A stretch of DNA of 64,000 bases from Devosia sp. RR2S18 (GTDB taxonomy: Bacteria; Pseudomonadota; Alphaproteobacteria; Rhizobiales; Devosiaceae): positions 2,566,001-2,630,000 of the forward strand of contig NZ_CP126539.1 of assembly GCF_030177755.1 (NCBI RefSeq), read 5' to 3'. Both the position numbers and the translations under genes were made by a program. The notes under the pieces were generated by a model. It was not told where the DNA came from, ran no database searches, and saw nothing but the letters and a program-made list of their open reading frames with translations. Each line of letters opens with the position of its first letter. Position 1 is the stretch's first letter. This document shows positions 1 through 8,731 of this stretch, piece after piece.

Positions 1-56
1 GACTAAGGGACTCATGAGAGTCGGCAAATGTATTCGCCACGTTTCCGTTGCGCGTT

Positions 57-94
57 TGATCACGCGATAAGCGACTGATCACGCGATAAGCGAC
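57..94. repeat. Tandem 19-bp direct repeat
   Basis: Two perfect adjacent copies of TGATCACGCGATAAGCGAC (57-75 and 76-94). They lie about 200 bases upstream of the first PRC-barrel gene. Each copy contains the palindrome TGATCA. It could be a regulator site or a replication-slippage duplication; the remaining 95-296 holds no convincing gene. Confidence 0.8.
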
Positions 95-296
95 GAGCTC
101 TCTCGAGCAGCTGCGGCACCTCTGCCACACTGAGCGACGGTCTTACGGCTTCGACCAAGCGCAGAAGAAGCCATGGCGTCACTGCGCATTGTGAGCCACG
201 TGAATTGTTCGGAGCCAGGTTCACTAGCTGCACCGGTGGGCAACGAAATCACGGGGGTCTCGTTTGAGTCCATCAGGACATACAAAGGAGGACCCG

Positions 297-1010
297 ATGA
301 AGCGCACCCTCGTCGCGCCTATGGTTATGCTGTGCTGCGGTTTTGCGAGCAGCTCCCTGGCTCAAGGTCTGGAGCCGGTGATCGTCAACAACTGGGATGA
401 CGATTTCTGCCGCGACTCCGGCACCAGCGTCGCCGGACTGATCGCGGGCATCGACGTCTATGGGCCTGTTCGGGGAGCAGAGGCAATCGGCGAGACCGAA
501 GACCTGATCGTCAGTCCAGATGGAGAGGTGTTGGCGCTCATAGCTGAAATCGGAGGCTTTCTCGACATCGGCGACGTCCATGTCAGCGTTCCATGGGAAG
601 TGGTGGAGTTCGGCGAAGGCTGGGCCCGGGTCCCGATCATGGAAGCAAATGTCGGCGATTATCAATTGCTGGATGGCGAGACCGAGTACCGAGCAATTAC
701 CGGCGGCATCACCGCAGGCGTCGATGACCTCGATCCAGGTGCAGGTGCCTGGCGCGCCACCAACTTCATCGGCGATCTGGTCGATACCCGCGACGGGGTC
801 AGCTTCGGGCGGGTGCAAGACCTGATAATTTCGGGCGACGAGGCCAAGGCGATCATCATCAGTCCAAATCTGGGCTTCGACCTGTTCACACAATACGCGG
901 TCCCCTTTCAGCCTCTGGCCGAGGGCGAGTGGAGTCCGGGCGATCAGGTGTTTCAGCTGGTCTACGATGAGACCGAGATGGAAGACATCGGCGCCTTCGC
1001 CTGCGACTAG
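297..1010 (+). CDS. Secreted PRC-barrel domain protein
   Basis: A 237-residue protein beginning at ATG 297, chosen because AAAGGAGGA lies at 284-292; an in-frame TTG at 264 has no ribosome site. The N-terminus is a signal peptide (MKRTL, hydrophobic stretch, ASSSLAQG), so the protein is expected in the periplasm. Two PRC-barrel-like repeats follow. The first holds DVYGPVRG and LIAEIGGFLDIGDVHVSVPW; the second starts near WRATNFIGDLVD. The same core recurs in the gene at 5045-6133, so the two are paralogues. PRC-barrels are small beta-barrels found in photosynthetic reaction-centre H subunits and RimM; a periplasmic role is not known. The gene is convergent with the EEP gene downstream. Confidence 0.85.
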   Translation: MKRTLVAPMVMLCCGFASSSLAQGLEPVIVNNWDDDFCRDSGTSVAGLIAGIDVYGPVRGAEAIGETEDLIVSPDGEVLALIAEIGGFLDIGDVHVSVPWEVVEFGEGWARVPIMEANVGDYQLLDGETEYRAITGGITAGVDDLDPGAGAWRATNFIGDLVDTRDGVSFGRVQDLIISGDEAKAIIISPNLGFDLFTQYAVPFQPLAEGEWSPGDQVFQLVYDETEMEDIGAFACD

Positions 1011-1076
1011 ACGCGCGTCAAAGGTGCCGCTGGTGGACACGACTGCTGGGGCGGAAGCACCCTAGCGGTCTGGCGT

Positions 1077-2150
1077 CTATCGGGCCTCCTCTCGACCCTG
1101 CTGTATGGCTTCGCTGGCTCTCTCAACTTCCGCAGGGCTGGGTCTTGCATTGCGCTGGACCGACACAAGCTCAGGAGCATGACAGAGCTCGATAAGGAGT
1201 GGGAAGTGATCGGAGCCCACGTGGTCCATCAGCCCCATGTCCACGAGCCGAAAGCTGGGATCGAAAAACACATAGTCCAGTGGCCACCGCAGGATGGGCC
1301 AGTCTGCGTTGAAGGTCGGGAACGGTCCACGGCCAATCCGGGGGTCCAGGGTTCCGCTGATCTCCTGGAACAGGCGGGTCGTTCTTGACCAGCCGACGTC
1401 ATTGAGATCCCCAGCCACAATAGCGGAGGTTTGCTCCTCCCGAATTTCTCGGGCGATCAGCAGCAGTTCGGCATCCCGCTCTTCGGTGTCCTCGAGAGGA
1501 GGGGGAACCGGGTGAACACCATGGAACGTGATCTCCCTGCCAGAGGGCAGCCTCACGCCCGTCTTAATCGACGGCACATAGTCCTCAAGGAGGAAGCGGA
1601 CCTGCGGCTCAATCAGCTCATAGCGGGAGAAGAGATGCATGCCATAGCCGTCTTCCCGAGCCTGAGAGATGTGCTCACGATAGGCTTGCTTGAACGGCTC
1701 TAGCTCCTCGTCCCACCACTGATTGGTCTCCACTAGAAGCACCAGGTCTGGCTGGGTCTGGTCGACCATCGTCAGCAGTGGCTCGGAGGTGCGATTGCTG
1801 ACTTGGACATTCGCGGTGAGCAAAAGCAGGCGAGATTCCACGGGGCACGACGCCATGGCAACAGCTTCCGTCGCAGCAAGCGGGGTGTATGGCCAGACCC
1901 TATAGGACTGCCAGGCACCGGCACCCACGAGGGCGGCCAATCCAATCAGCACCGGCCCCTTACGCAAGCTCAACACCACGGGCGAAAGCAGCAGGCAGGC
2001 AACTATTACCGCGAGCAGTTGGGAGCGGGGAAAATCCCAAACCCTGATCCACCATTCATTGCTCGGGACAGCAGGAATCACCGTCAGCAATATGGCGGCA
2101 CCACTGACGACAATCAGGGCAACGGAGAGGGCGCGCCGCCAACCCATCAA
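1077..2150 (-). CDS. Membrane-anchored endonuclease/exonuclease/phosphatase family protein
   Basis: About 357 residues. The N-terminal ~100 residues hold three hydrophobic segments (VALIVVSGAAILLTVIPAV, LLAVIVACLLLSPVVLSL, and one near VLIGLAALVGAGAW), followed by an EEP (exonuclease-endonuclease-phosphatase) domain. Visible EEP signatures are LLTANV, PDLVLLVETNQWW (catalytic Glu), VAGDLNDVGWS (Asp/Asn) and the terminal VGSDHFPLLIEL (Asp-His). The family includes DNases and phospholipid or sugar phosphatases, so the substrate is unknown. Translation starts at TTG 2150 or ATG 2147; an in-frame TAG sits at 2154-2156, so it cannot start further upstream. No Shine-Dalgarno is visible, and an IS3 element ends 13 bases upstream of the TTG. 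Confidence 0.8.
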   Translation of the reverse strand: MMGWRRALSVALIVVSGAAILLTVIPAVPSNEWWIRVWDFPRSQLLAVIVACLLLSPVVLSLRKGPVLIGLAALVGAGAWQSYRVWPYTPLAATEAVAMASCPVESRLLLLTANVQVSNRTSEPLLTMVDQTQPDLVLLVETNQWWDEELEPFKQAYREHISQAREDGYGMHLFSRYELIEPQVRFLLEDYVPSIKTGVRLPSGREITFHGVHPVPPPLEDTEERDAELLLIAREIREEQTSAIVAGDLNDVGWSRTTRLFQEISGTLDPRIGRGPFPTFNADWPILRWPLDYVFFDPSFRLVDMGLMDHVGSDHFPLLIELCHAPELVSVQRNARPSPAEVERASEAIQQGREEAR

Positions 2151-2196
2151 GGTCTAACCGAGTGAATAGCCCCTTGTTCTGTAGACACCTTCGGGG

Positions 2197-3057
2197 TTAG
2201 ATTTGGTGCCGCCGTTCGAACTCGACGGGTGAGAGCATGCCGTTGCGGACGTGCTTTCGGGTGGGGTTGTAGAACATCTCAATGTAATCGAACACATCTT
2301 GGCGGGCTTCGTCCCGTGTCCGATAGGTCCGACGCCTGATCCTCTCGCGCTTGAGCAGGTTGAAGAAGCTTTCGGCCACAGCATTGTCATGGCAGTTGCC
2401 GCGCCGGCTCATCGAGTGAACCAGATTGTGGTGTCGCAGGAAGCTAGCCCAGTCCATGCTGGTGAACTGGGAGCCCTGATCGGAATGGACTAGCACCGTG
2501 TTCTGTGGCTTTCGGCGCCAGACAGCCATGTGCAGGGCCTGAAGGACGACCTCACTGGTCTGCCGGCTTTGTAGTGACCAGCCGACGACGCGGCGCGAGA
2601 ACAGGTCGATGACCACGGCCAGATAGGCAAAGCCCTCCATGGTCTTGATATAGGTGATGTCGGTCACCCAGGCGGTGTCCGGCGCATCGACGTCGAACTG
2701 ACGAGCCAGGGTATTGTCGACCACCACAGATGGCTTGCCTCCATAGGCACCAGGCCGGCGCCGGTAGCCGATCTGAGCCTTGATCCCGGCCAGTCTGGCC
2801 AGGCGCGCAACACGATTGGCGCAACTGGTCTCGCCCTGGTCCAGCAGGTCGTCATGCAGCTTGCGGTAGCCATAAACCTTGCCGCTCTGCTTCCAGGCCT
2901 CTTCGATCAGCTCGGTCTGGCGAATGTCTTCCCGCGCCCTTTTGCTCAAAGGGCTTTTGAGCCACGCATAATAGCCGCTGGGATGGATGGAAAGGCACCG
3001 GCACATGGTGCGCACACAGAACTGCTGGCGATGCTCGGCGACAAACGCGTACCTCAC
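2197..3057 (-). CDS. IS3-family transposase orfB (DDE integrase domain)
   Basis: 286 residues, starting at GTG 3057, which overlaps the orfA stop codon. The integrase core is visible: TDITYIK (first Asp), HSDQGSQFTS (second Asp) and DNAVAESFF (Glu). The N-terminal HTH_21-like region contains YGYRKLHDDL. In this family the active transposase is the OrfAB fusion made by programmed -1 frameshifting. Catalytic residues are all present, so the enzyme is probably functional. Confidence 0.93.
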   Translation of the reverse strand: MRYAFVAEHRQQFCVRTMCRCLSIHPSGYYAWLKSPLSKRAREDIRQTELIEEAWKQSGKVYGYRKLHDDLLDQGETSCANRVARLARLAGIKAQIGYRRRPGAYGGKPSVVVDNTLARQFDVDAPDTAWVTDITYIKTMEGFAYLAVVIDLFSRRVVGWSLQSRQTSEVVLQALHMAVWRRKPQNTVLVHSDQGSQFTSMDWASFLRHHNLVHSMSRRGNCHDNAVAESFFNLLKRERIRRRTYRTRDEARQDVFDYIEMFYNPTRKHVRNGMLSPVEFERRHQI

Positions 3058-3323
3058 TTTGCATCCTTGGCGAAGTACGCGGCCGCTTTTTTTAGGATGT
3101 CGCGCTCCTCAGTGACCCGCGCCAGTTCTCGCTTAAGCTGCCGGATCTCATCGGCCTGATCCCCACCCTTGGAAACATCCGATGCATACTTCTTGCGCCA
3201 CTCGTAGAGCGAATGAGCACTCACCCCCAGACGCTGCGACACCTCCGAAACGGGATACCCCCGCTCGGTGATCTGACGCACCGCGTCCCGCTTGAACTCG
3301 TCGCTGAAATTGCCTTTGCCCAT
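3054..3323 (-). CDS. IS3-family transposase orfA (HTH)
   Basis: 89 residues with an HTH_Tnp_1 domain (FSDEFKRDAVRQITERG, LGVSAHSLYEWRKKY) and a C-terminal leucine-zipper-like stretch (IRQLKRELARVTEERDILKK). A run of seven A residues on the coding strand (3087-3093) falls at the Leu-Lys-Lys codons. A -1 slip there moves ribosomes into the orfB frame, as expected for OrfAB production in IS3 elements. Confidence 0.92.
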   Translation of the reverse strand: MGKGNFSDEFKRDAVRQITERGYPVSEVSQRLGVSAHSLYEWRKKYASDVSKGGDQADEIRQLKRELARVTEERDILKKAAAYFAKDAK

Positions 3324-3382
3324 GTAGGCCTCCTTGCCTCAAAATTAGGGAAGAAGGCGTCTACAAATCTAGGGGCTATTCA

Positions 3383-3698
3383 GAGGTCCGCAAATGATAA
3401 CTCCGATGTCCACCGACGAGTCTGGTCGTCCGTTCATCCATATCGTGTTCCACCATACTCTAGAACCACACACGTCCACAGACCACATCATCATCGCGGC
3501 GGCGGTTGGTTATGCATGGCAGCGAAGCTTTTCCTTGAGCAGGACCTCGTCGCATTCCCTCAGCAAAACAGGTGGAGAGCAGTTCAGCTGGCTCTTCCTG
3601 CCCGCAGGGGCCACTACCTCAAGCGCTTGTTGAAACTGCTGTCGGTAAGCAAGGACCTGCATGGCTTCGCCTCGCGAGCCAACATGTTTGAGCAAGGA
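3383..3698. other. Intergenic stretch without a recognisable gene
   Basis: Between the IS3 end and the alpha/beta hydrolase relic. Short open frames exist but none has a ribosome site or family resemblance. Confidence 0.6.
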
Positions 3699-4660
3699 CT
3701 ACTGGGCGACGTCCTTGATTGCCTCGAGCACCGCACCAGAGTGGGTGTAATGCGGCATGTGCCCACAGTTTGGGAGGAGCTTGAGCCGGGAATTTGGCAG
3801 GGCTTTGTGCAAGCGTACTGAGTGGTCCTGTGAGGACAGTACAGAATCGCATTCCCCGCAGAGGATGGCAGTGGTCAATTCCATATTAGGGTGGCGCTCT
3901 TGGAGTTGCGCCGCGCTGGGTTCCAAAAGCCAACTCTCAAGCGCAAAGGTGCGTGTTTGCTCCGCACGAGCGGTGAGCGAGAACGGGTAGCGGGCTGTCT
4001 TTTCCGGAACCTCATGCGGAGCGAAATGCGCTCTCCAGTTCACGGGCTCGCTTAGCCTGGATAGTGGCGGTAAAACGGTGTTGCACAGCAATGGCCCGAT
4101 GATAGGCTGAGCTGCCAAGCTCGACACGTGCAACAGCGGCCTCCCCATCGGATAGTAGAAGCCCGAGAGCAGAACCAGCCCCGCGCAATGCTGAGGATAG
4201 GCAATCCCGTAGGCCAGAGCGGTTAAAGCGCCCCATGAGTGTCCCAGGACAATCGGCCTGTGGGCCTGCAACCGTGTCAATGCCGACCGAAAGAGTTCCG
4301 CCTGTCGCTGCGGGGTCCAGGAAACGCCCGATGGGCGAGAGCTATACCCAGAGCCTGGGCGGTCGAAGGCGATTACTCGATAATTTTGGCAAGCGGCTCC
4401 AATAACGTTTGGGTAAAATCCTGGAGCAGAGCGCCCTGCCCGTGCAGGAGGACGAGGGCCGGCCCACTACCCTTTTCTACATAGTGTAGACGGACTCCGT
4501 CCACCTCGATGAACTTGCCGATAGGCGGGAACCGTCGCTCAGCACTCCAGGATATGTATCGGGAAACCAAATGACTGCGGACAGCAGCAGCGCGGCGGCT
4601 ATTGCCCAGCTCATGGGCGCGCGAGTTTCCTCGGCAGTAGAGTGGTTCATCGGCAGACAT
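3699..4660 (-). pseudogene. Alpha/beta hydrolase, frameshifted
   Basis: Two frames together encode a typical alpha/beta hydrolase. The upstream frame (to 4373) has FIEVDGVRLHYVEKGSG and VLLHGQG (oxyanion HG). The downstream frame resumes as RVIAFDRPGSGYS, then the nucleophile elbow GHSWG and the terminal catalytic His in LPNCGHMPHY. The break is at about 4380 in an A-rich run (GCCAAAATTATCGAG); one extra A would restore KNYRVIAFDRPG. A possible N-terminal membrane helix (MSWAIAAALLLSAVIWF, from ATG 4614) lies in yet another frame, suggesting a second indel. It is either a pseudogene or affected by sequencing errors. Confidence 0.8.
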
Positions 4661-5044
4661 GACCTTTTACAGGTCAGAGTAAGCGATCAACGGCAATCGG
4701 GTTCTGGCGAACCCGCAGAGCTCCACGACAACAGAGACGACAATATCCGTACGGGCTGCGCCGCGCGTAGTAAACCGATTGGCAGCATCTTTGTAGAAGC
4801 CTCACCTGTGGCAGGAGCAAGTTTTGCCTTACATCATGCCCAAAGCTCCCTGAGTTCACCTCGCACCCGTACCTCATTGCGCTGCACTGTGCCTGCGGGC
4901 GGGAGAACACCAGGATGATTGTAGGATCACGCATCCGCTACTGGAGTGTAATGGCCGCAACCATCGCCCGTTGGTCTCGTTGGCTTACAAGGACGGGGCG
5001 GAACAGCCGCCGCGTTATCTTTCAACCATTCAAAGGAGACGAGA
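4661..5044. promoter_or_regulatory. Gene-free region upstream of the EF-hand/PRC-barrel gene
   Basis: No convincing coding region. It should contain the promoter of the gene at 5045. The only clear signal is the ribosome site AAAGGAGACGAG at 5033-5044. Confidence 0.5.
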
Positions 5045-6133
5045 ATGAAACGCAAAAGCACAGCCATATCGTTAGCTGCGGTTCTCATCGCCACTCCCGC
5101 GCTAGCACAGCAGACATATGTTTATTCGGACTACGACACGGATGCGAATCTCGGCCTAACTGACACCGAATTCGGCACCTATTCCGCTGACGTGTTTGGC
5201 CGGTATGACACCGATCGTGACATGATGCTGTCCGAGGAAGAGTACGGCCTCTTCAACAACGAAGTGGGTCCCTTCGACGAGCCGTTCGAGGCCTGGGACC
5301 GCGAGCCCGACGGGTTGTTGACCGAGGATGAGTTCGGAACAGGTTTTTATGGCGCGTACGACACCAACAATGACCTTCTGATCGACGAACCCGAGTTCGG
5401 TGCGTACGGCATGAACGAGCAGGTCGGCGATACGGTCGGTGGTCCGGACAACACCGTCCAGACCAATGAAATCGTTCGCCTATCGGACTGGCGCTACGAT
5501 GATCTCTATGGTCCTGGCGTCAGCGTCGAAGAGTTGATGGACGACATGGACGTCTATGGCCCAACCGGTGAAGAGATCGGCGAGGTCGATGACGTCCTGT
5601 TCGGTTCCAACGGCCAGGCTCTCGCCATCATCGCAGAGATCGGGGGCTTCTGGGACATCGGTGATACTCATGTGAGCATCCCGTGGGAGATGGTCGAGGT
5701 GAACCTCGACAACGTCATCGTCCCGGTGACCGAAGACACGGTCGGCGACTACTCGCTTTTCGCCCAGGACTACATCACGGCCGATGGTGTTGCCCAGAAC
5801 ATCCAGCAGGTTGATGACGGCTGGTTCGACGACACAGAAACGGGCCCCTATGTATGGCGCGCCAGTGAGTTGATCGGCGAGTATGCGCGGCTGGCTCCTG
5901 AAGGCGCTACCGTTGCTGAGAACTACGGTTACGTGAACGACCTCATCATCGTTGATGGTACTCTGCGGGCAACCGTGGTTTCGCCTGATGTCGGTTGGGG
6001 CACCGGTGGCTACTATGCTTATCCGTACACCGGGTACCGTCGTGGCGCAGACTACTACGACATCCCGTATGATGAAACCGAAGCTCGTGGACTTGAGCCA
6101 TTTGAGTACAACCGTATCGGCATGGTCGACTAA
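5045..6133 (+). CDS. Secreted EF-hand and PRC-barrel protein
   Basis: 362 residues, ATG 5045 directly after AAAGGAGACGAG. It has a signal peptide (MKRKSTAISLAAVLIATPAL, AQQ). Residues ~30-117 contain four EF-hand-like loops: DTDANLGLTDTE, DTDRDMMLSEEE, DREPDGLLTEDE and DTNNDLLIDEPE. Their acidic 1-3-5-12 spacing suggests Ca2+ binding. Two PRC-barrel-like units follow (DVYGPTGEEIGEVDD with AEIGGFWDIGDTHVSIPWE; then VWRASELIGEYARL). The C-terminal half matches the gene at 297-1010. A periplasmic calcium-responsive role is an inference from the domains. It is monocistronic, with a terminator right after it. Confidence 0.88.
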   Translation: MKRKSTAISLAAVLIATPALAQQTYVYSDYDTDANLGLTDTEFGTYSADVFGRYDTDRDMMLSEEEYGLFNNEVGPFDEPFEAWDREPDGLLTEDEFGTGFYGAYDTNNDLLIDEPEFGAYGMNEQVGDTVGGPDNTVQTNEIVRLSDWRYDDLYGPGVSVEELMDDMDVYGPTGEEIGEVDDVLFGSNGQALAIIAEIGGFWDIGDTHVSIPWEMVEVNLDNVIVPVTEDTVGDYSLFAQDYITADGVAQNIQQVDDGWFDDTETGPYVWRASELIGEYARLAPEGATVAENYGYVNDLIIVDGTLRATVVSPDVGWGTGGYYAYPYTGYRRGADYYDIPYDETEARGLEPFEYNRIGMVD

Positions 6134-6156
6134 CCGGCCGTTCAGATCGTGAATGA

Positions 6157-6190
6157 AATGGCCCCGGTGCAATGCTGGGGCCATTCTTTT
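6157..6190 (+). terminator. Rho-independent terminator
   Basis: A perfect 9-bp stem AATGGCCCC / GGGGCCATT with an 11-base loop, followed by CTTTT. It lies 24 bases after the EF-hand/PRC-barrel stop codon. Confidence 0.88.
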
Positions 6191-6329
6191 AAGTAGCAGG
6201 CTCACGGTCAAGCAAGGTGCATTGTCGGGCTCGATGGATAAGGCCCGAACGGACTCAATCCTGCACCTTTCCGCATGCCGGAAGAGCGCGCGCCTCGAGC
6301 GTGGTCAGAAGAAACAGTAGGAGAACGTC

Positions 6330-6878
6330 ATGGCAGGTCCCAATGAAGTCCCCAGCAACGAAGCTGATGAAAACCAGCTGCGGATTGCCCGCGAAGAAGG
6401 TGCCGTCTACCAGAAGGCGCTCAAATACATGGTTGAGGAAGTAGCCGACAATGGCGCCCAACGAACCGTCGGCGACTATCGCATCGGCATCGCCCAGGAA
6501 GAGGCTGAGGGCATGTACCGATTGGTTGGCGAAGGCCAGCTGGAATGGCAAGAGCCACAGGGAGAGAACTGCCACCTGGAGGTCTCCATCAGCGACGCAG
6601 GCGATCACCGGTTTGTTCCGGGCCTAAGCATCGAGGTGACGCTCACACCGAAATCCGGCGGCGCTCCGGTCGGACCCATTCAGGTGCCGTTTCTCTGGCA
6701 TCCCGGCCTTTACCACTACGGCGCTAATCTCACCGTTCCAGGAGATGGCACGTACGACGTCAAGGTGGTCATCGCACCGGCCGAGTTCATGCGCCACGAT
6801 AAGCGCAATGGCGAACGATACTCCAAAACGGTGGAGGTCACCTTCCCCGACTTCGAGATCAAGACCGGCAGCGAGTAG
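6330..6878 (+). CDS. Fe2+-transport-protein-like (P19/Tp34 type) protein
   Basis: 182 residues, ATG 6330 preceded by TAGGAGAACGTC. The central part resembles the iron-transporter family that includes Campylobacter P19 and Treponema Tp34: HLEVSISDAGDHRFVPGL, then LWHPGLYHYGANLTVPGDG and YDVKVVIAPAEFMRHDK. The His and Met/His positions could bind metal. Unlike the usual periplasmic members it has no signal peptide; the N-terminus (MAGPNEVPSNEADENQ) is acidic and cytoplasmic-looking. There is no FTR1-type permease next to it. The assignment rests on motif resemblance only. Confidence 0.55.
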   Translation: MAGPNEVPSNEADENQLRIAREEGAVYQKALKYMVEEVADNGAQRTVGDYRIGIAQEEAEGMYRLVGEGQLEWQEPQGENCHLEVSISDAGDHRFVPGLSIEVTLTPKSGGAPVGPIQVPFLWHPGLYHYGANLTVPGDGTYDVKVVIAPAEFMRHDKRNGERYSKTVEVTFPDFEIKTGSE

Positions 6879-6951
6879 CCTGATACCTTGGCCCGCTGGG
6901 GCTGCGAGCGCCGTGCCCTAGTGGCTTACAGTCGCAACGGCGCGCCAGGTA

Positions 6952-8232
6952 CTATCCGGTCGGGCCGCCCTCCCCGTTAGGGAAAATCTGAACTCTGGCA
7001 ACGCGGTGCCTGTCCATTTCGAGCACCTTGAAGCGGTAGCCATGCGCCAAGTACTCTTGCTGGGGGTCAGGGATGCGCTTGGCTGCGCTGATCACAATCC
7101 CTGCAACTGTCGTGACCTCGTCATCTGGAAGATCCCAGTCCAGCGATCGGTTGAGATCGCGGATAGAGATCGTGCCGTCGACAACGTAGCTGGAGTCGGC
7201 TTGAGGTTCGATGCCGAAAGAGCTGTCATCATCGGGCTCATCATGCTCATCGGAGATCTCGCCGACGATTTCTTCGATGATGTCTTCGAGGGTCACCAGC
7301 CCCTCAACGGCGCCAGTTTCATTCAGCACCAGGGCCATGTGGGTGTGGCGCTTTAAAAAACCGGAAAGCTGCTTTTCCACGGGCACCGATTCCGGCACGA
7401 ACCAGGGCTGCGTCATCACTTTGCGGATGTTCAGCTGTGATGCATCGCCACCCGATCTTAGAAGAGCCCTAAGGACATCCTTGCTATGCACAATGCCAAC
7501 CACCTCGTCTGGATTGGCATCGAAGACTGGTATTCGGGTGTAGGCGCTGTCCAGGATCGCATCAATCAGCTGCTCGACTGGTTGGTTGATGTCGAGGCTG
7601 AACATCTTGGTGCGGTGGACCATGACGTCCCGTACTGCGAGGTCCCGCAGGTTCAGAATACCGCTCAGCATGTCCCGATCCCGCTTCACCACCTCGCCTT
7701 CGGAGTGTAGCAGGTCCACGGTTCCCCGGATCTCTTCATGACCTGACACCAATTTGGCCTCGTCAGGATCGAGTCCGAAAAGCCGCAGGATCACGTTTAC
7801 CAGCGCCTGTACGGCCAGAGTGATGGGTGCGAATACCAGCACGATCAGCTTGATGACCGGTGCAACGGCTAGGGCGAATGCTTCCGGGCGGATAAGCGCC
7901 AGTGTTTTGGGCAGGACCTCCGAGAACACCACCACAGCCGCCGTCATGGCGATGGTGGCGTAAGCGATGCCCGCTTCCCCAAAGATCTGGATCAGGAGAC
8001 TGGCGGCAAGCGTCGACGCAAGGATGTTGACGACGTTGTTGCCAAGCAGAATGGCCCCGATAAGTCGCTCCTTTTCAGAGGTGAGCTCTTCGACAAGGCT
8101 GGCCCGTTTCTCACCCGATCTTGCCAGCTGATGCATGCGGGCACGGGACGATGCGGTGAGCGCCGTCTCGGAGCCGGAAAAGAAAAAGCTCATCGCCAGA
8201 AGCAGCACGATGCCCACGCCGGTCAGCCACAT
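6952..8232 (-). CDS. CNNM/CorC-family (DUF21-CBS-CorC_HlyC) membrane transporter
   Basis: 426 residues. The N-terminal DUF21 transmembrane domain (LTGVGIVLLLAMSFFFSGSE, NNVVNILASTLAASLLI, ITLAVQALVNVILRLFGL) is followed by a CBS pair (VRDVMVHRTKMFSLD; VMTQPWFVPESVPVEKQL), then LVLNETGAVEGLVTLEDIIE. The C-terminal CorC_HlyC domain contains VDGTISIRDLNR and VTTVAGIVI. Family members export Mg2+/Co2+ or serve in Mg2+ homeostasis; the older name 'hemolysin' is misleading. The length fits the family and no lesion is visible. Confidence 0.92.
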   Translation of the reverse strand: MWLTGVGIVLLLAMSFFFSGSETALTASSRARMHQLARSGEKRASLVEELTSEKERLIGAILLGNNVVNILASTLAASLLIQIFGEAGIAYATIAMTAAVVVFSEVLPKTLALIRPEAFALAVAPVIKLIVLVFAPITLAVQALVNVILRLFGLDPDEAKLVSGHEEIRGTVDLLHSEGEVVKRDRDMLSGILNLRDLAVRDVMVHRTKMFSLDINQPVEQLIDAILDSAYTRIPVFDANPDEVVGIVHSKDVLRALLRSGGDASQLNIRKVMTQPWFVPESVPVEKQLSGFLKRHTHMALVLNETGAVEGLVTLEDIIEEIVGEISDEHDEPDDDSSFGIEPQADSSYVVDGTISIRDLNRSLDWDLPDDEVTTVAGIVISAAKRIPDPQQEYLAHGYRFKVLEMDRHRVARVQIFPNGEGGPTG

Positions 8233-8696
8233 ATCGGATCAGTTCCTTCTTCAGTTGATCGCTACGCACCTTAGGGGAACATCAGCCATAGGTCACCTCA
8301 ACCCCATCCTGCCGCAGCAACTAGGCGCATATGCCGCGACTGAGGGTGTGCTTTTGCGAAAAACTCAATCGCCTCGGCAGCATCGCCCCCTTTCAGGCGG
8401 ACAACTCCCGGTGCAGCATCTCCACCAGGCACCATGACAAGGACAATGCGGATTGCTTCGCCACCTTTGCGCGGATCTCAAGATGATGTCAGAGCACGGC
8501 CTTCGCAGGATTACGGCTTCGGTCGTCTTCTTATCCACCATGCGCTCAAGGTCGCGCAGGCACGCGATCCTCTGTGGAGCTAAGGCGCTCGCACTATCTT
8601 TGCTGCACTTGGCCCGCCGCTGGGATGTAGACCCTGTTTGCTCGTCGCAATAGGGGTAGGAACGCACAATGAGCAGCCTTGAATACAACGCCGATC
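8233..8696. other. Gene-free region with a short IS3-type relic
   Basis: No intact gene. On the minus strand around 8495-8575 a frame reads LRDLERMVDKKTTEAVILR. This matches RDLERMLGKKTMEAEILKE of the IS2-group orfA at 36.5 kb, so it is probably a small remnant of such an element. Confidence 0.5.
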
Positions 8697-8720
8697 TGAA
8701 CTAAGTTCGGTGAACTAAGT
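8697..8720. promoter_or_regulatory. Probable toxin-antitoxin operator
   Basis: Direct repeats TGAACTAAGT at 8697-8706 and 8711-8720, with the inverted repeat AGTTC-GGT-GAACT at their centre. The site is 12 bases upstream of the antitoxin ATG. Phd/YefM antitoxins autoregulate through such palindromes, so this is a likely binding site (inference). Confidence 0.55.
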
Positions 8721-8731
8721 CGAGGTCGAGC

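Larger units (their letters stand above)
2163..3382 (-). mobile_element. Intact IS3-family element with 3-bp target duplication
   Basis: A 1,220-bp element. The ends are imperfect inverted repeats: TGAATAGCCCC with downstream TGTAGACACC on the left, and its match ending at 3382 on the right. It is flanked by GAG at 2160-2162 and 3383-3385, consistent with the 3-4 bp duplication of IS3 elements. It carries orfA and orfB on the minus strand, both uninterrupted, so it looks complete and recently inserted. Transcription runs toward the EEP gene. Confidence 0.9.

Noticed and set aside
273..1040. 255-codon minus-strand frame opposite the first PRC-barrel gene
   Set aside because: Shadow of the plus-strand gene, which has a signal peptide, ribosome site and paralogue.
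4674..4934. 86-codon minus-strand frame rich in Cys and Arg
   Set aside because: No ribosome site or family; likely random open frame upstream of the EF-hand gene.
5480..6211. 243-codon minus-strand frame opposite the EF-hand/PRC-barrel gene
   Set aside because: Mirror frame in GC-rich coding DNA with no domain; it also runs across the terminator.
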